NCBI RefSeq assembly: GCF_014202315.1
Contig: NZ_JACHGN010000002.1
Span: 622,798-686,797 of the forward strand
DNA from: Thermocatellispora tengchongensis
GTDB lineage: Bacteria > Actinomycetota > Actinomycetes > Streptosporangiales > Streptosporangiaceae
Length of the DNA stretch: 64,000 nt
Direction of reading: 5' to 3'
Shown here: one piece after another, positions 40,447-49,480 of the stretch
Layout: the number at the start of each line of letters is the position of its first letter
How positions within the stretch are numbered: position 1 is the stretch's first letter
Position numbers and translations under genes: made by a program
Notes under the pieces: model-generated
Databases searched by the model: none
What the model was told of the DNA's origin: nothing
Seen by the model: the letters and a program-made list of their open reading frames with translations, nothing else

Positions 40447-41376
40447 TCAGTTCTCGGCGCGGCCCAGCCGCCAGTAGCCCATGAAGGCCACCGAGGAGCG
40501 GTTCACGCCCGCGTCGCGGACGAGGACGCGGCGCAGGGTCTTGACCATGCCGGCCTCTCCGGCGAGCCAGGCGTAGAAGCCGTCGCCGCCCTCGCCGGCC
40601 GCCGACTCCCACAGGATGGCGGTGTCGATGTCCACGTCCTCCAGGTCCACCGGCGCGGGGGCCGCGGGGGCGGCCAGGTCGCGCACCGCGCCGGCCACGG
40701 CGGGGATCAGCAGGTCGCCGTGGGCCGCGCCGTGGGGGCGGGGGAGCCAGGAGACCTCCACGCCGGCGGGCGCGGCCAGCGGCAGCGCGTCGCCCGGGTC
40801 GGGCACTTCAAGCAGCACGCGTCCCCGTACGCCCGGGGGCAGCGCCGAGACGATCGAGCAGATGGCGGGCACGGCGGTCTCGTCGCCGGCCAGCAGCAGC
40901 CGGTCGGCGCCGGGTGGCGGGGCCCACTCCAGTGCCCGGGTGGAGCCCGCGCAGCGCGCGTTGGGGCCCACCACCACGAGGCGGTCGCCGGGCGTGACCC
41001 GGTTGGCCCAGCGGGTGGCGGGGCCGGAGTCGCCGTGCAGGACGAAGTCGACGTCCAGCTCGGCGGGGTCGCGGCGCAGGCCGCGCACGGTGTAGGTGCG
41101 CAGCGGGTTGCGCCGGTCGTCGGCCAGCGCGCGCCAGGCGCCGAACCAGTCGGGGGTGCCGTCGAGGAACCCGTAGCCGGGGTCCTCGCCGGCCAGGGGC
41201 AGGACCAGCTTGATCCGCTGGTCGAGCCCGTGGTCGGCGAAGTCGTCCAGTTCGCCGGTGAAGGTCACGCGCAGGAAGCTCGGGCTCAGCCGCTCGGCCC
41301 GCCGTACCTCGACATGGAAGGGGCGGTAGACGGGCTCTTCGCGGCTCTGTACGGCTTGTGGGCTGGTGACGCTCAT
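40447..41376 (-). CDS. Siderophore-interacting protein (FAD-dependent ferric reductase)
   Basis: A 309-residue SIP-family flavoprotein. A ferredoxin-reductase-like FAD domain shows LRTYTVRGLRRD (the R-x-Y-S/T flavin motif). An NAD(P)-binding domain has LLLAGDETAVPAICSIV, and the C-terminal family signature includes FYAWLAGEAGMVKTLRRVL and GYWRLGRAE. It reduces Fe3+-siderophore complexes in the cytosol to release iron. An iron-box-like element lies 40 bp upstream, so it should be repressed when iron is plentiful. No siderophore biosynthesis genes are in the window. Confidence 0.92.
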   Translation of the reverse strand: MSVTSPQAVQSREEPVYRPFHVEVRRAERLSPSFLRVTFTGELDDFADHGLDQRIKLVLPLAGEDPGYGFLDGTPDWFGAWRALADDRRNPLRTYTVRGLRRDPAELDVDFVLHGDSGPATRWANRVTPGDRLVVVGPNARCAGSTRALEWAPPPGADRLLLAGDETAVPAICSIVSALPPGVRGRVLLEVPDPGDALPLAAPAGVEVSWLPRPHGAAHGDLLIPAVAGAVRDLAAPAAPAPVDLEDVDIDTAILWESAAGEGGDGFYAWLAGEAGMVKTLRRVLVRDAGVNRSSVAFMGYWRLGRAEN

Positions 41377-41415
41377 CAGGCTGCTTTCGCTCGGCGATCT
41401 CGGATACCGCCGAAC

Positions 41416-41434
41416 TTAGCTTAGCCTTACCTTT
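41416..41434. promoter_or_regulatory. Iron box (IdeR/DmdR-type) before the siderophore-interacting protein gene
   Basis: TTAGCTTAGCCTTACCTTT matches the actinobacterial iron-box consensus TTAGGTTAGGCTAACCTAA at 14 of 19 positions by eye. It is 40-58 bp before the start, the expected place for an iron-dependent repressor. Confidence 0.65.
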
Positions 41435-41452
41435 CTTTCAATATCCCGTGGC

Positions 41453-42142
41453 TCACACCGGGGTGCGTGCCTCCCTCATCGGGGCAGGGGCCGGGGCCGG
41501 GGCGGGCTCGGGCAGGATCAGGGCGCGGCAGTCGTTGATGGCCTCGGTGAGCATGGTGCGCAGCAGCGCGTCGGGGTCCTTCACGCACGCGTGCGCCACG
41601 CCCCGGGCCGCGAGCTGCACCGTGTTGGGCGCGGCGAAGCGGCGGAAGCCCCGGGCCGAGACCCGGATGCCCCGCCTGAGCTTGCGCGCGCCCTCGGCGG
41701 CCCGCGGGACCAGCGCGAGCGCGGCCCGGCTCTGATCCTCCATGCTGCCGGGCTCGCGGCCCTCCAGCTCGGCGAGCATCTGCTCGGAGGCGAGCACCGA
41801 CACGGCCATGGCGAGCTGGAGGTCGGCGGCGACGACCGGCAGCGCCGTGGTCGCGCAGCGCAGCGCGATCCGGGCGTCCACCCGCAGGTCGTCGCTCGTC
41901 AGCCCGATCACCAGCGGGATCAGCGGGGCGAGCTTGTTGCGCTCGGAGTCCGAGGTGTAGTCGTTGACGAGCCGCGCCAGGCCCGCCAGCAGGGGGTGGG
42001 TGCAGGCCGGATGGTCACTCCAGCGCTCCCCCGCGAGATAGGACGCGAACTCCATGAAGCACGCGCCCTTGTTGGGGTTCCTGTGCCTGCCGCGCGACAG
42101 CACAGGAACCAGCGCGGGCATCTGAGTCTGGTGACTGTGCAC
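41453..42142 (-). CDS. Conserved actinobacterial hypothetical protein
   Basis: A 229-residue protein with no domain I can name. The N-terminus VHSHQTQMPALVPVLSRGRH is followed by KGACFMEFASYLAGERWSDH. This stretch looks familiar from other actinomycete genomes, usually uncharacterised. The middle is helical (LAPLIPLVIGLTSDDLRVDARIAL), suggesting HEAT-like or bundle structure. The C-terminus is an Ala-Pro tail. GTG at 42142 is preferred because GGAGGG lies five bases upstream; ATG at 42121 is the alternative. It is flanked by leftward genes but not overlapping them. Confidence 0.7.
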   Translation of the reverse strand: MHSHQTQMPALVPVLSRGRHRNPNKGACFMEFASYLAGERWSDHPACTHPLLAGLARLVNDYTSDSERNKLAPLIPLVIGLTSDDLRVDARIALRCATTALPVVAADLQLAMAVSVLASEQMLAELEGREPGSMEDQSRAALALVPRAAEGARKLRRGIRVSARGFRRFAAPNTVQLAARGVAHACVKDPDALLRTMLTEAINDCRALILPEPAPAPAPAPMREARTPV

Positions 42143-42243
42143 GACACCCTCCAGTTGTTTGCGCGATATGTCCTCTTCCCAGTCTGCGATCCGCGTGGCG
42201 AGTACGCCAGAGGTTTGCCAGGTAACGGTATGTCCTGCCGTGG

Positions 42244-43995
42244 TTACACCGCGGCGGGATCGGGTAGCACGGTCACGCTCCGCGGCCGGACGAAACGCAC
42301 GGTGCGCCCCTCGGCCGAGAACACCGCCCGCGAGAACAGGTTCTTGGTGACCGTCTCCGGGCCGGTGGCCGGCGGGGTGACGGTGAACGTCGCGGTCGCC
42401 GAGGCCCCCGGCGCGAGCGACGGCAGCCGCTCGCCGCCCTCCACCCGCCAGCTCGCCGGCGCGTCCAGCAGCAGCCGCACGTTGTCCCAGGTGGACACCG
42501 AGCCGTTGTGCAGGGTCACCCGCACCTGGAGCGGCACGCCGCGCGGGGCCTGCCGCCCGGCCGTCACCTGCATCCCGTACGGCAGGCGCGGGTCGTCGCC
42601 GACCGACGCGTCCATCAGCCCGTTCAGCTCGGCGGCGATGTCGGGCAGGGTGGCCGCCAGGTCGTTGCGCTCGCCCTGGTCGCCGTCGAGGTCGTACAGC
42701 TCGATCCGGCCCTCGGGGCCCGCGCCGGCGATGTTCGGGGCGAAGCGGATGGCCTTCCACGAGCCCCGGCGTACGGCCTGCATCTTGCGGGGCCGGTTCC
42801 AGAACAGGTAGTCGTGCCCGGTGTGGCCGCCGCCGGTCAGCAGGCCGCGGAAGGAGCGGCCGTCCAGGTTGGCCGGCTGCGGCACGCCCGCCATGTCGGC
42901 CAGCGTGGGCAGGACGTCGTAGGAGATCACCGGCGTGTCCTCCACCGCGCCGCGCCGGGGCAGGCCCGGCGACCAGGCGATCATCGGGACGCGGACGCCG
43001 CCCTCGTACAGGTTGCGCTTCACGCCCCGGAACGGGCCGCTGGACCGGAACAGCTCGGGGGTAACGCCCTTCTCGTGGTGCGGGCCGTTGTCGCCGGTGA
43101 ACAGCAGCACGGTGTCCTTGGCGATGCCCAGCTCGCGCAGCGTGCGCACGATCTCGCCGACGTGCGCGTCGAGCCGGCTCACCTGCGCCGCGTGCCCCCG
43201 GTTGGCCCGGACCCACGGCTTGTCCTGGTACCTGCCGTAGCCGTCGGGAACGGCGCTCGGCGAGTGGGGCAGGATGGTGGGGAAGTAGAGCAGGAACGGC
43301 TCGTCCGCGTTGCGCCGGATGAACTCCTTGGCCCGGTTCAGGAACAGGTCGGGGGCGTAGACCCGCCCGCCCAGCTCCACGGTGCGGCCGTTCTCCCACA
43401 GGTACTGCGGGAAGTACTGGTGGGCGTGCTTGTGGGTGATGAAGCCGAAGAACTCGTCGAACCCGCGCGCGTTCGGGTGGGAGGGCTGTCCCGGTAATTC
43501 GGGGCCGAAGCCCCACTTGCCGATGCACGCCGTGCGGTAGCCCGCGAGCCTGAGCAGCTCGGCGAAGGTGAGGTCGGCCTTGACCAGGGAGTGCTGCTCA
43601 CCGCCCTCCGGGTTCTCGCGCACGGTCGAGTGCCCGGCGTGCAGGCCGGTGAGCAGGGTGGTGCGCGACGGGGCGCACAGCGGCGCACCGGCGTACGCGC
43701 TGGTGAACCGGATGCCCTCGGCGGCCAGCCGGTCCAGGTTGGGCGTGCGTATCTTCGTCTGCCCGTAGCAGCCGAGCTGGCCCCAGCCGAGGTCGTCGGC
43801 GAGCACGATGACGAAGTTCGGCCGTTTCGGCAGCCTCGCCGCCGATGTCGATGCCGGCGACGACAAGGCCGGCGAGGCCGACGACGACGCCGGCGCGGCG
43901 GCGGCCCGCGCGGCGGGGGCGGCCCCGAGCAGGGGCAGGCTCATCAGACCGCCGGTGCCCGCGAGGAAGGCACGGCGCGTGGGGGAGGTGTCCAT
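42244..43995 (-). CDS. Tat-exported formylglycine-dependent sulfatase
   Basis: A 583-residue arylsulfatase-family enzyme. The signal region has the twin-arginine motif TRRAFLAG (residues 6-13) and an Ala-rich cleavage zone. Metal ligands occur in VIVLADDLGWG (Asp67-Asp68) and LLFTGDNGPH. The sulfatase signature CAPSRTTLLTG places the residue to be converted to formylglycine at Cys107. Residues about 480-565 look like an added NEW3-type beta domain. Length is near the family norm plus this module. It removes sulfate esters outside the cell, and the FGE at 33158-34108 likely activates it. Confidence 0.92.
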   Translation of the reverse strand: MDTSPTRRAFLAGTGGLMSLPLLGAAPAARAAAAPASSSASPALSSPASTSAARLPKRPNFVIVLADDLGWGQLGCYGQTKIRTPNLDRLAAEGIRFTSAYAGAPLCAPSRTTLLTGLHAGHSTVRENPEGGEQHSLVKADLTFAELLRLAGYRTACIGKWGFGPELPGQPSHPNARGFDEFFGFITHKHAHQYFPQYLWENGRTVELGGRVYAPDLFLNRAKEFIRRNADEPFLLYFPTILPHSPSAVPDGYGRYQDKPWVRANRGHAAQVSRLDAHVGEIVRTLRELGIAKDTVLLFTGDNGPHHEKGVTPELFRSSGPFRGVKRNLYEGGVRVPMIAWSPGLPRRGAVEDTPVISYDVLPTLADMAGVPQPANLDGRSFRGLLTGGGHTGHDYLFWNRPRKMQAVRRGSWKAIRFAPNIAGAGPEGRIELYDLDGDQGERNDLAATLPDIAAELNGLMDASVGDDPRLPYGMQVTAGRQAPRGVPLQVRVTLHNGSVSTWDNVRLLLDAPASWRVEGGERLPSLAPGASATATFTVTPPATGPETVTKNLFSRAVFSAEGRTVRFVRPRSVTVLPDPAAV

Positions 43996-44076
43996 GGTCT
44001 CCGCTTCGCTTGTGATCCGCGCGGGAGTGTAGCGAGTGATCGTGAACGATGGGGCCCGGTTCCATTGACCGCGCTG

Positions 44077-44096
44077 TTGTAGTGTGACATTGTACT
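44077..44096. promoter_or_regulatory. Direct repeat TTGTAGT/TTGTACT upstream of the ABC operon
   Basis: Two 7-bp near-repeats, 13 bp apart start-to-start, lie 76-95 bp before the binding-protein GTG in the 176-bp gap 43996-44171. They could be an operator for the GntR regulator of this operon or promoter sequence. There is no further support. Confidence 0.25.
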
Positions 44097-44171
44097 GGCC
44101 TCAAGGTCTTCGACCTGGGAAAACGCGTTCAGCGCATCACAGGGCCCCCAAGAAATCTGTGAGGTACCACC

Positions 44172-45233
44172 GTGTCCGGAACTCCGCTCCTCCTCCGCCG
44201 GGGGGTCGCCGCGGCCGCCGCCGCGGCGCTCGGCCTGGCGCTCGCCGCCTGCAACTCCGACGTGTCCCAGGTGAACTCCGGCGCGAGCGAGGCGCCCTCG
44301 GGCAAGACCGGGCCGGTGAAGATCGCGCTGCTGGCGTCCTCCAGCCAGAACGGTTTCAACAAGGCCGTCTACGACGGCGCCGTGGCCAAGGCCAAGGAGC
44401 TCGGCGATGTCGAGGTGACCATCTTCGACGGCAAGTTCGACAGCCAGACCCAGTTCAACCAGGTGCAGAACGTCGCCAGCCAGGGCACCTACGACGGCAT
44501 CGTGCTGGTGCCCAACGACAACGTGGGCATCGCCGCCGCCATCCCGGCCGCCGCCCAGGCCAAGATCCCGGTCGTCACCACGCTGTTCCCGGTCGGCCCC
44601 AAGCTCACCGAGCTGACGCCGCAGGTGGACGGCGTGGTCTCCACGGTCGCGGCCGACACCGAGGAGAACTCCAAGAAGCTCGCCGAGGGCGTCGTGGAGT
44701 ACTGCCGGGACAAGGACCCCTGCAAGGTCGCGATCCTGATCGGCCAGCTCCAGTTCCCCTTCGACAACCTGCGCAACAAGGCGTACCGGTCGGTGCTGGA
44801 CCCGCACAAGAACATCAAGGTCGTGGCCACCGGCCAGGGCAACTACGACCGCGACACCTCACTGAAGGCGATGCAGAACATCCTCCAGGCCAACCCCGAT
44901 CTCGACGTGGTGCTGTCCAACGCCGACCAGCAGACCATCGGCGCGCAGGTCGCGCTGGAGAGCGCCGGCATGGACCTGAGCAAGATGTACGTCACGGGCG
45001 GCGGCGGCAGCCAGGAGGCCGTCAAGCAGGTGCGCGCGGGCAAGTGGGCGGCCGACCAGATCGACTTCCCCAACAGCATGGGCAAGGCCGCCCTGGAGCA
45101 GGTCGTCAACGCCGTGCGCGGCAAGCCGGTCACCCCGGTCGTGGACGCCGACACCCTCGGCCCCGTCCCGGTCATCGTGACCAAGGAGGTGCTGGACCAG
45201 CACCCCGGCTTCAAGGGCGAGTGGGCCGACTGA
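44172..45233 (+). CDS. Sugar-type ABC transporter substrate-binding lipoprotein
   Basis: A 353-residue periplasmic-binding-protein-like I (RbsB/XylF) lipoprotein. The signal ends in a lipobox LALAAC, with Cys as the lipidated residue. The core opens with VKIALLASSSQNGFNKAVYDG and shows GIVLVPNDNVGIAAAI, typical of the family. It binds the ligand at the membrane outer face for the ATPase and permease that follow. The family is sugar-centred but also serves autoinducer, purine and other ligands. Downstream oxoprolinase-type genes argue for a nitrogenous ligand (inference). Confidence 0.9.
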   Translation: MSGTPLLLRRGVAAAAAAALGLALAACNSDVSQVNSGASEAPSGKTGPVKIALLASSSQNGFNKAVYDGAVAKAKELGDVEVTIFDGKFDSQTQFNQVQNVASQGTYDGIVLVPNDNVGIAAAIPAAAQAKIPVVTTLFPVGPKLTELTPQVDGVVSTVAADTEENSKKLAEGVVEYCRDKDPCKVAILIGQLQFPFDNLRNKAYRSVLDPHKNIKVVATGQGNYDRDTSLKAMQNILQANPDLDVVLSNADQQTIGAQVALESAGMDLSKMYVTGGGGSQEAVKQVRAGKWAADQIDFPNSMGKAALEQVVNAVRGKPVTPVVDADTLGPVPVIVTKEVLDQHPGFKGEWAD

Positions 45234-46759
45234 TGCCGGCGGCCACGCGAGAGGCGGTCGCCGCCGCGGTCCGGGGCCTGTCCAAGCGGTTCGGCTCCAC
45301 CCAGGCCCTGGACTCCGTCACGCTCTCCTTCGCCGCCGGCGAGGTGCACGGCCTGGTCGGCGAGAACGGCGCGGGCAAGTCCACGCTCGGCAAGATGATC
45401 GGCGGCCTCTACCACCCCGACTCCGGGGAGATCGAGATCTTCGGCAGCCCGGTGCGCCGCTGGGACACCAAGCGCGCCCAGGACGCCGGGGTCGTCGTCA
45501 TCGCGCAGGAGCTGTGCCTGGTGCCCGCGCTCAGCGTGGCCCAGAACGTCTTCCTGGGCCGGGAGCGCAGCACGTTCGGCGTCCTGCACCCCGGCCTCGT
45601 CCAGCGGTACGCCGAACTGGAGCAGGTCTGCGGGTTCGGCCTGCCGGCCGACGCGCCGGTGGAGAGCCTGTCCATCGCCGACCAGCAGAAGGTCGAGATC
45701 ATGCGCGCGCTGGCCCGCGACGCGCGGATCATCGTCATGGACGAGCCCACGTCCTCCCTCACCGCAGACGAGGCCGCCCGGCTGCACGAGATCATGCGCT
45801 GGCTGCGCTCGCGCGGCACCACGGTCATCTACGTCACGCACTTCCTGGAAGACGTGCTGGAGAACTGCGACCGGGTGACCGTGATGCGCGACGGCCGGGT
45901 CATCCGCACGTCCGAGACCGCGACCGAGACCAAGTCCGGTCTGGTGGAGGCGATGCTCGGCGAGCCCGCCGACGTGCTGCTGCCCGAGCGTCCCCCGCCG
46001 CCGTCGCCCGAGGCCGATCCCGTGGTCGAGATGCGCGAGGTGTGGAGCGGCACGGCGGTGCGCGGGGTGTCGCTCGCGGTGCGGCCCGGCGAGATCGTCG
46101 GGCTGGCCGGCCTGGTCGGCAGCGGGCGCACCGAGATCGCGCGGGCGCTGTTCGGCTGCGACCGGGTGGACTCGGGGGAGATCCGCTTCTGCGGCCGTCC
46201 GGTCGGCGCCCGCTCCCCGCGCGCGTCCATCTCCCGGGGCATGGCCATGATCCCCGAGGACCGGCGCGGGCAGGGCCTGGTGCTGCTGCGCCCCACCTTC
46301 GAGAACGTCACGCTGCCGCACCTGCGCGGCTTCTCCCGAGCCGGGGTGCTGGCCCGGCGCGCGGAGCGCGCGGCCGTCAAGGAGCTGATCGACCGGCTGG
46401 GCGTGCGGCCCGCGCAGGTGGACGGCGACGTGTCGGTCTACTCCGGCGGCAACCAGCAGAAGGTGCTGTTCGCCAAGTGGCTGCTCGGCCGGCCGGAGTT
46501 CCTGATCCTGGACGAGCCGACCCGCGGCGTGGACGTGGGCGCCAAGGCCAAGATCTACCAGCTCATCGTGGACATCGCCGCGTCGGGCACCGCCGTGCTG
46601 CTCATCTCCTCCGAGCTTGAGGAGGTGGTCGGCCTGAGCCACCGGGTCCACCTCGTCCGCCAGGGCGCGCTCATCGGCGAGGTGCCCGCGGACACCAGCG
46701 TGGACGAGATCCTGCAGCGCCTGTTCGGGGTCGGCGAAGAGAGCAGAGGAGAGTCATGA
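45233..46759 (+). CDS. Sugar-type ABC transporter ATPase (RbsA/MglA-like, two domains)
   Basis: A 508-residue protein with two fused ABC cassettes. Domain 1 has Walker A GENGAGKST (43-51), signature ESLSIADQQKVEIMRAL and Walker B IIVMDEPTSSL. Domain 2 has the degenerate P-loop LVGSGRTE usual for this family, signature YSGGNQQKVLFAKWLL and FLILDEPTRGVD. It powers the importer. ATG at 45233 shares one base with the previous stop (TGATG), and the next gene overlaps by four bases. Confidence 0.93.
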   Translation: MPAATREAVAAAVRGLSKRFGSTQALDSVTLSFAAGEVHGLVGENGAGKSTLGKMIGGLYHPDSGEIEIFGSPVRRWDTKRAQDAGVVVIAQELCLVPALSVAQNVFLGRERSTFGVLHPGLVQRYAELEQVCGFGLPADAPVESLSIADQQKVEIMRALARDARIIVMDEPTSSLTADEAARLHEIMRWLRSRGTTVIYVTHFLEDVLENCDRVTVMRDGRVIRTSETATETKSGLVEAMLGEPADVLLPERPPPPSPEADPVVEMREVWSGTAVRGVSLAVRPGEIVGLAGLVGSGRTEIARALFGCDRVDSGEIRFCGRPVGARSPRASISRGMAMIPEDRRGQGLVLLRPTFENVTLPHLRGFSRAGVLARRAERAAVKELIDRLGVRPAQVDGDVSVYSGGNQQKVLFAKWLLGRPEFLILDEPTRGVDVGAKAKIYQLIVDIAASGTAVLLISSELEEVVGLSHRVHLVRQGALIGEVPADTSVDEILQRLFGVGEESRGES

Positions 46760-47727
46760 CAGCCAGCGCATCGGCGCGCCCCGCGCCGGCGGCACCGCCC
46801 GGCGTGCTGCCCTTCATCCGCCGCTACGCGGTGCTCATCATGCTCGCGGTGCTGTTCGTGGTGCTCAGCGTCTCGACCTCGTCGTTCCTGACGGTGACGA
46901 ACCTGCTGAACATCCTCAACCAGAACGCGCCGCTGGCGATCATCGCGGTCGCGGGGACGCTGGTCGTCATCTGCGGCGGCTTCGACCTGTCCACCGGCGC
47001 GATCTTCAGCGTGGCCAATGTGGTCGCAGCCTGGGTCGCGGTCAACACCGGCAGCCCGGTGCTCGGGCTGCTCTGCGCGCCCCTGGTCGGCGCCGCGCTC
47101 GGCGCGGTCAACGGGGCCGCGATCACCCGGCTGCGCATCCACTCCTTCCTGGCCACCCTGGCCTCCAGCCTGGTCTACGGCGGCCTCGCGGTGCTGATCA
47201 CCGGCGGCTTCCTGATCAGCGTGGAGGCCCCCGGGTTCACCGCGCTCGGCCGGGGCGGCATCGGCCCGGTCTACTACGCGATCGTGATCCTGCTGCTGTT
47301 CGCGCTGCTGGCCGGCTTCCTGCTGAACTACACCACCTTCGGCAGGTACGTCCTGTCGGTCGGCGGCAACGCCGAGGCGGCCGAGCTGTCCGGCATCCGG
47401 GTGGACCGGGTCAAGCTGTACACCTTCCTGTTCAGCGGCCTGGCCGCCGGCGTCGCCGCCGCGATCGGGGTCTCCCGGATCGGCAGCGGCCAGCCCCAGG
47501 CGGGCGACGGGCTGCAACTGCTGGCCATCGCCGCGGTCATCCTCGGCGGCACCAGCATCTACGGCGGCGTGGGCGCGATCTGGCGCTCGGTCTGCGGCGT
47601 GTACCTGCTCGCCCTGATCGACAACGGCTTCGACATCCTCAACGCCAACCCCTTCTTCAAGGACCTCACCACCGGCGTCGTCATCCTCGCCGCGGTCGCG
47701 CTGAGCGCCGCGAGCAAACGCAGATAG
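46756..47727 (+). CDS. Sugar-type ABC transporter permease (RbsC-like)
   Basis: A 323-residue inner-membrane permease with about 8-10 hydrophobic segments. Family features include IIAVAGTLVVICGGFDLSTGAIF, SVGGNAEAAELSGIRVDRVK, and GGTSIYGGVGAIWRSVCGVY near the end. Only one permease gene is present, so it probably forms a homodimer with the double ATPase. It is the third gene of the operon. Confidence 0.93.
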   Translation: MTASASARPAPAAPPGVLPFIRRYAVLIMLAVLFVVLSVSTSSFLTVTNLLNILNQNAPLAIIAVAGTLVVICGGFDLSTGAIFSVANVVAAWVAVNTGSPVLGLLCAPLVGAALGAVNGAAITRLRIHSFLATLASSLVYGGLAVLITGGFLISVEAPGFTALGRGGIGPVYYAIVILLLFALLAGFLLNYTTFGRYVLSVGGNAEAAELSGIRVDRVKLYTFLFSGLAAGVAAAIGVSRIGSGQPQAGDGLQLLAIAAVILGGTSIYGGVGAIWRSVCGVYLLALIDNGFDILNANPFFKDLTTGVVILAAVALSAASKRR

Positions 47728-47765
47728 ACGCCACAGAACCCCTCCCGACGATTGGAGCCTTACCA

Positions 47766-48662
47766 ATGCGAGCGCGACGACAGCCCTGGCACGGGGTGCT
47801 GGTGGCCACGGCGCTGCCCATGGACGACGGTCTCGGCATCGACCTGGACCGGTTCGCGGAGCACGTGCGGTGGCTCGCCGCCGAGGGCTGCCACGGCGTC
47901 ACGCCGAACGGGTCGCTGGGCGAGTACCAGACCCTCACCCCCGAGGAGCGGCGCGCGGTCGTGCGCACGGCCGTGGCCGCCGCCCCCGAGGGCTTCACCG
48001 TCATGCCGGGCATCGCGGCGTACGGCGCCCAGGAGGCCCGCCGCTGGGCCGAGGACGCCGCCGAGGCCGGCTGCCAGGCGGTGATGCTGCTGCCGCCCAA
48101 CGCCTACCGCGCCGACGAGCGGGCCGTGCTCGGGCACTACCGGGAGGTCGCCAAGGCCGGCCTGCCGGTAGTGGCCTACAACAACCCGATCGACACCAAG
48201 GTGGACCTCACCCCCGAACTGCTCGCCCGCCTGCACGAGGAGGGCCTGATCGTCGGGGTCAAGGAGTTCTCCGGCGACGTGCGCAGGGCGTACCGGATCG
48301 CCGAGCTGGCGCCGGAGCTGGACGTGCTGGCCGGCTCCGACGACGTGACGCTGGAACTGGTGATCGCCGGGGCCACCGGCTGGATCTCCGGCTACCCCAA
48401 CGCGCTGCCGCGCTCCTGCGTGACGCTGTACGAGGCCGCCGCGGCCGGCGACCTGGAGACCGCGCTGCCGCTGTACCGCACGCTGCACCCGCTGCTGCGC
48501 TGGGACTCCAAGACCGAGTTCGTGCAGGCGATCAAGCTGTCCATGGACATCGCCGGCCGGTACGGCGGCCCGTGCCGCCCGCCCCGGGTGCCGCTCACCG
48601 AGGAGCACGCCCGGATCGTGCGCGAGGCCACCGAGAAGGCACTCGCCGCCGGCTGCCGGTAA
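47766..48662 (+). CDS. Dihydrodipicolinate synthase (DHDPS)-family aldolase/lyase
   Basis: A 298-residue (beta/alpha)8 Schiff-base enzyme. Lys166 in LIVGVKEFSGD is the Schiff-base Lys, Tyr138 in PVVAYNNP is the proton shuttle, and NGSLGEYQTLT replaces the DHDPS GTTGE loop. The family includes 2-keto-3-deoxy sugar acid aldolases, Delta1-pyrroline-carboxylate-related deaminases and others. Being in a catabolic operon, it is unlikely to make lysine precursor. It probably cleaves or dehydrates a keto acid late in the pathway. Confidence 0.87.
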   Translation: MRARRQPWHGVLVATALPMDDGLGIDLDRFAEHVRWLAAEGCHGVTPNGSLGEYQTLTPEERRAVVRTAVAAAPEGFTVMPGIAAYGAQEARRWAEDAAEAGCQAVMLLPPNAYRADERAVLGHYREVAKAGLPVVAYNNPIDTKVDLTPELLARLHEEGLIVGVKEFSGDVRRAYRIAELAPELDVLAGSDDVTLELVIAGATGWISGYPNALPRSCVTLYEAAAAGDLETALPLYRTLHPLLRWDSKTEFVQAIKLSMDIAGRYGGPCRPPRVPLTEEHARIVREATEKALAAGCR

Positions 48663-48675
48663 CCCGCGCCCGGCC

Positions 48676-49377
48676 ATGGCAGAGCCGTCCCTCTCCCTGG
48701 CCCCGATCGGGGCCAGGCGCAACGTGCGCGAGCAGGTCGCGCACGCCCTGCGCGCCGCGCTCGTCGCCGGGCACATGCGCCCCGGCGAGATCTACTCCGC
48801 GCCGGCGCTGGCCGCGAGGTTCGGCGTGTCCGCCACCCCCGTGCGCGAGGCGATGCTCGACCTCGCGCACGAGGGCCTGGTCGAGACCGTGCCGAACAAG
48901 GGGTTCCGGGTCACCGACCTGTCCGATCGGGAGCTGGACGAGATCACCGAGATCCGGCTGCTGATCGAGGTGCCCACCACGGTCCGCGCCGCGGGCGCCG
49001 CGGCCGCCCGCGACCTGGCCAGGCTGCGCCCGATGGCCGAGCGGATCGTGGCGGCGGCCGGGGAGAAGGACCTCATCGCCTACGTCGAGCACGACCGCAG
49101 GTTCCACCTGGAGCTGCTGTCGCTCGCGGGCAACGAGCACCTGGTCGCGCTGGTGGGCGAGCTGCGCGCCCGCACCCGCCTGTACGGCCTGACGCGCCTG
49201 GCCGACAGCGGCGAGCTGACCGCCTCGGCGCGGGAGCACCTGACCATGCTGGACCTGATCGCCGCCGCCGACCCGGACGGCCTGAACCGGCTCATGACCG
49301 CGCACATCGGCCACGTGCGCGGGAGCTGGGCCGGGCGGGACGAGCGGCGGCCCGCCCACGAGGGAACACGCCCATGA
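48676..49377 (+). CDS. GntR-family regulator, FCD subgroup
   Basis: A 233-residue regulator. The winged helix spans about residues 18-80 (RNVREQVAHALRAALVAGHM, FGVSATPVREAMLDLAHEG), followed by an FCD domain with VEHDRRFHLELLSLAGNEHL. ATG at 48676 starts 13 bases after the aldolase stop. Its place inside the operon suggests autoregulation of the whole import and degradation unit, with a pathway compound as effector. Confidence 0.9.
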   Translation: MAEPSLSLAPIGARRNVREQVAHALRAALVAGHMRPGEIYSAPALAARFGVSATPVREAMLDLAHEGLVETVPNKGFRVTDLSDRELDEITEIRLLIEVPTTVRAAGAAAARDLARLRPMAERIVAAAGEKDLIAYVEHDRRFHLELLSLAGNEHLVALVGELRARTRLYGLTRLADSGELTASAREHLTMLDLIAAADPDGLNRLMTAHIGHVRGSWAGRDERRPAHEGTRP

Positions 49378-49405
49378 GCGAACAGGCCCATGACGGAGGA
49401 CGCCC

Positions 49406-49480
49406 GTGGGAGAAGACCCCGTGGGAGAAGACCCCGTGGGAGAAGACCCCGTGGGGACGACGCCCGTGAAGGATGACACC
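49406..49480. repeat. Five tandem 15-bp repeats at the start of the LLM oxidoreductase gene
   Basis: Three identical GTGGGAGAAGACCCC units, then two diverged ones, encode GEDPV-type pentapeptides. Each unit includes a GTG codon and a purine-rich GGGAGAAG that resembles a ribosome site. Confidence 0.88.
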
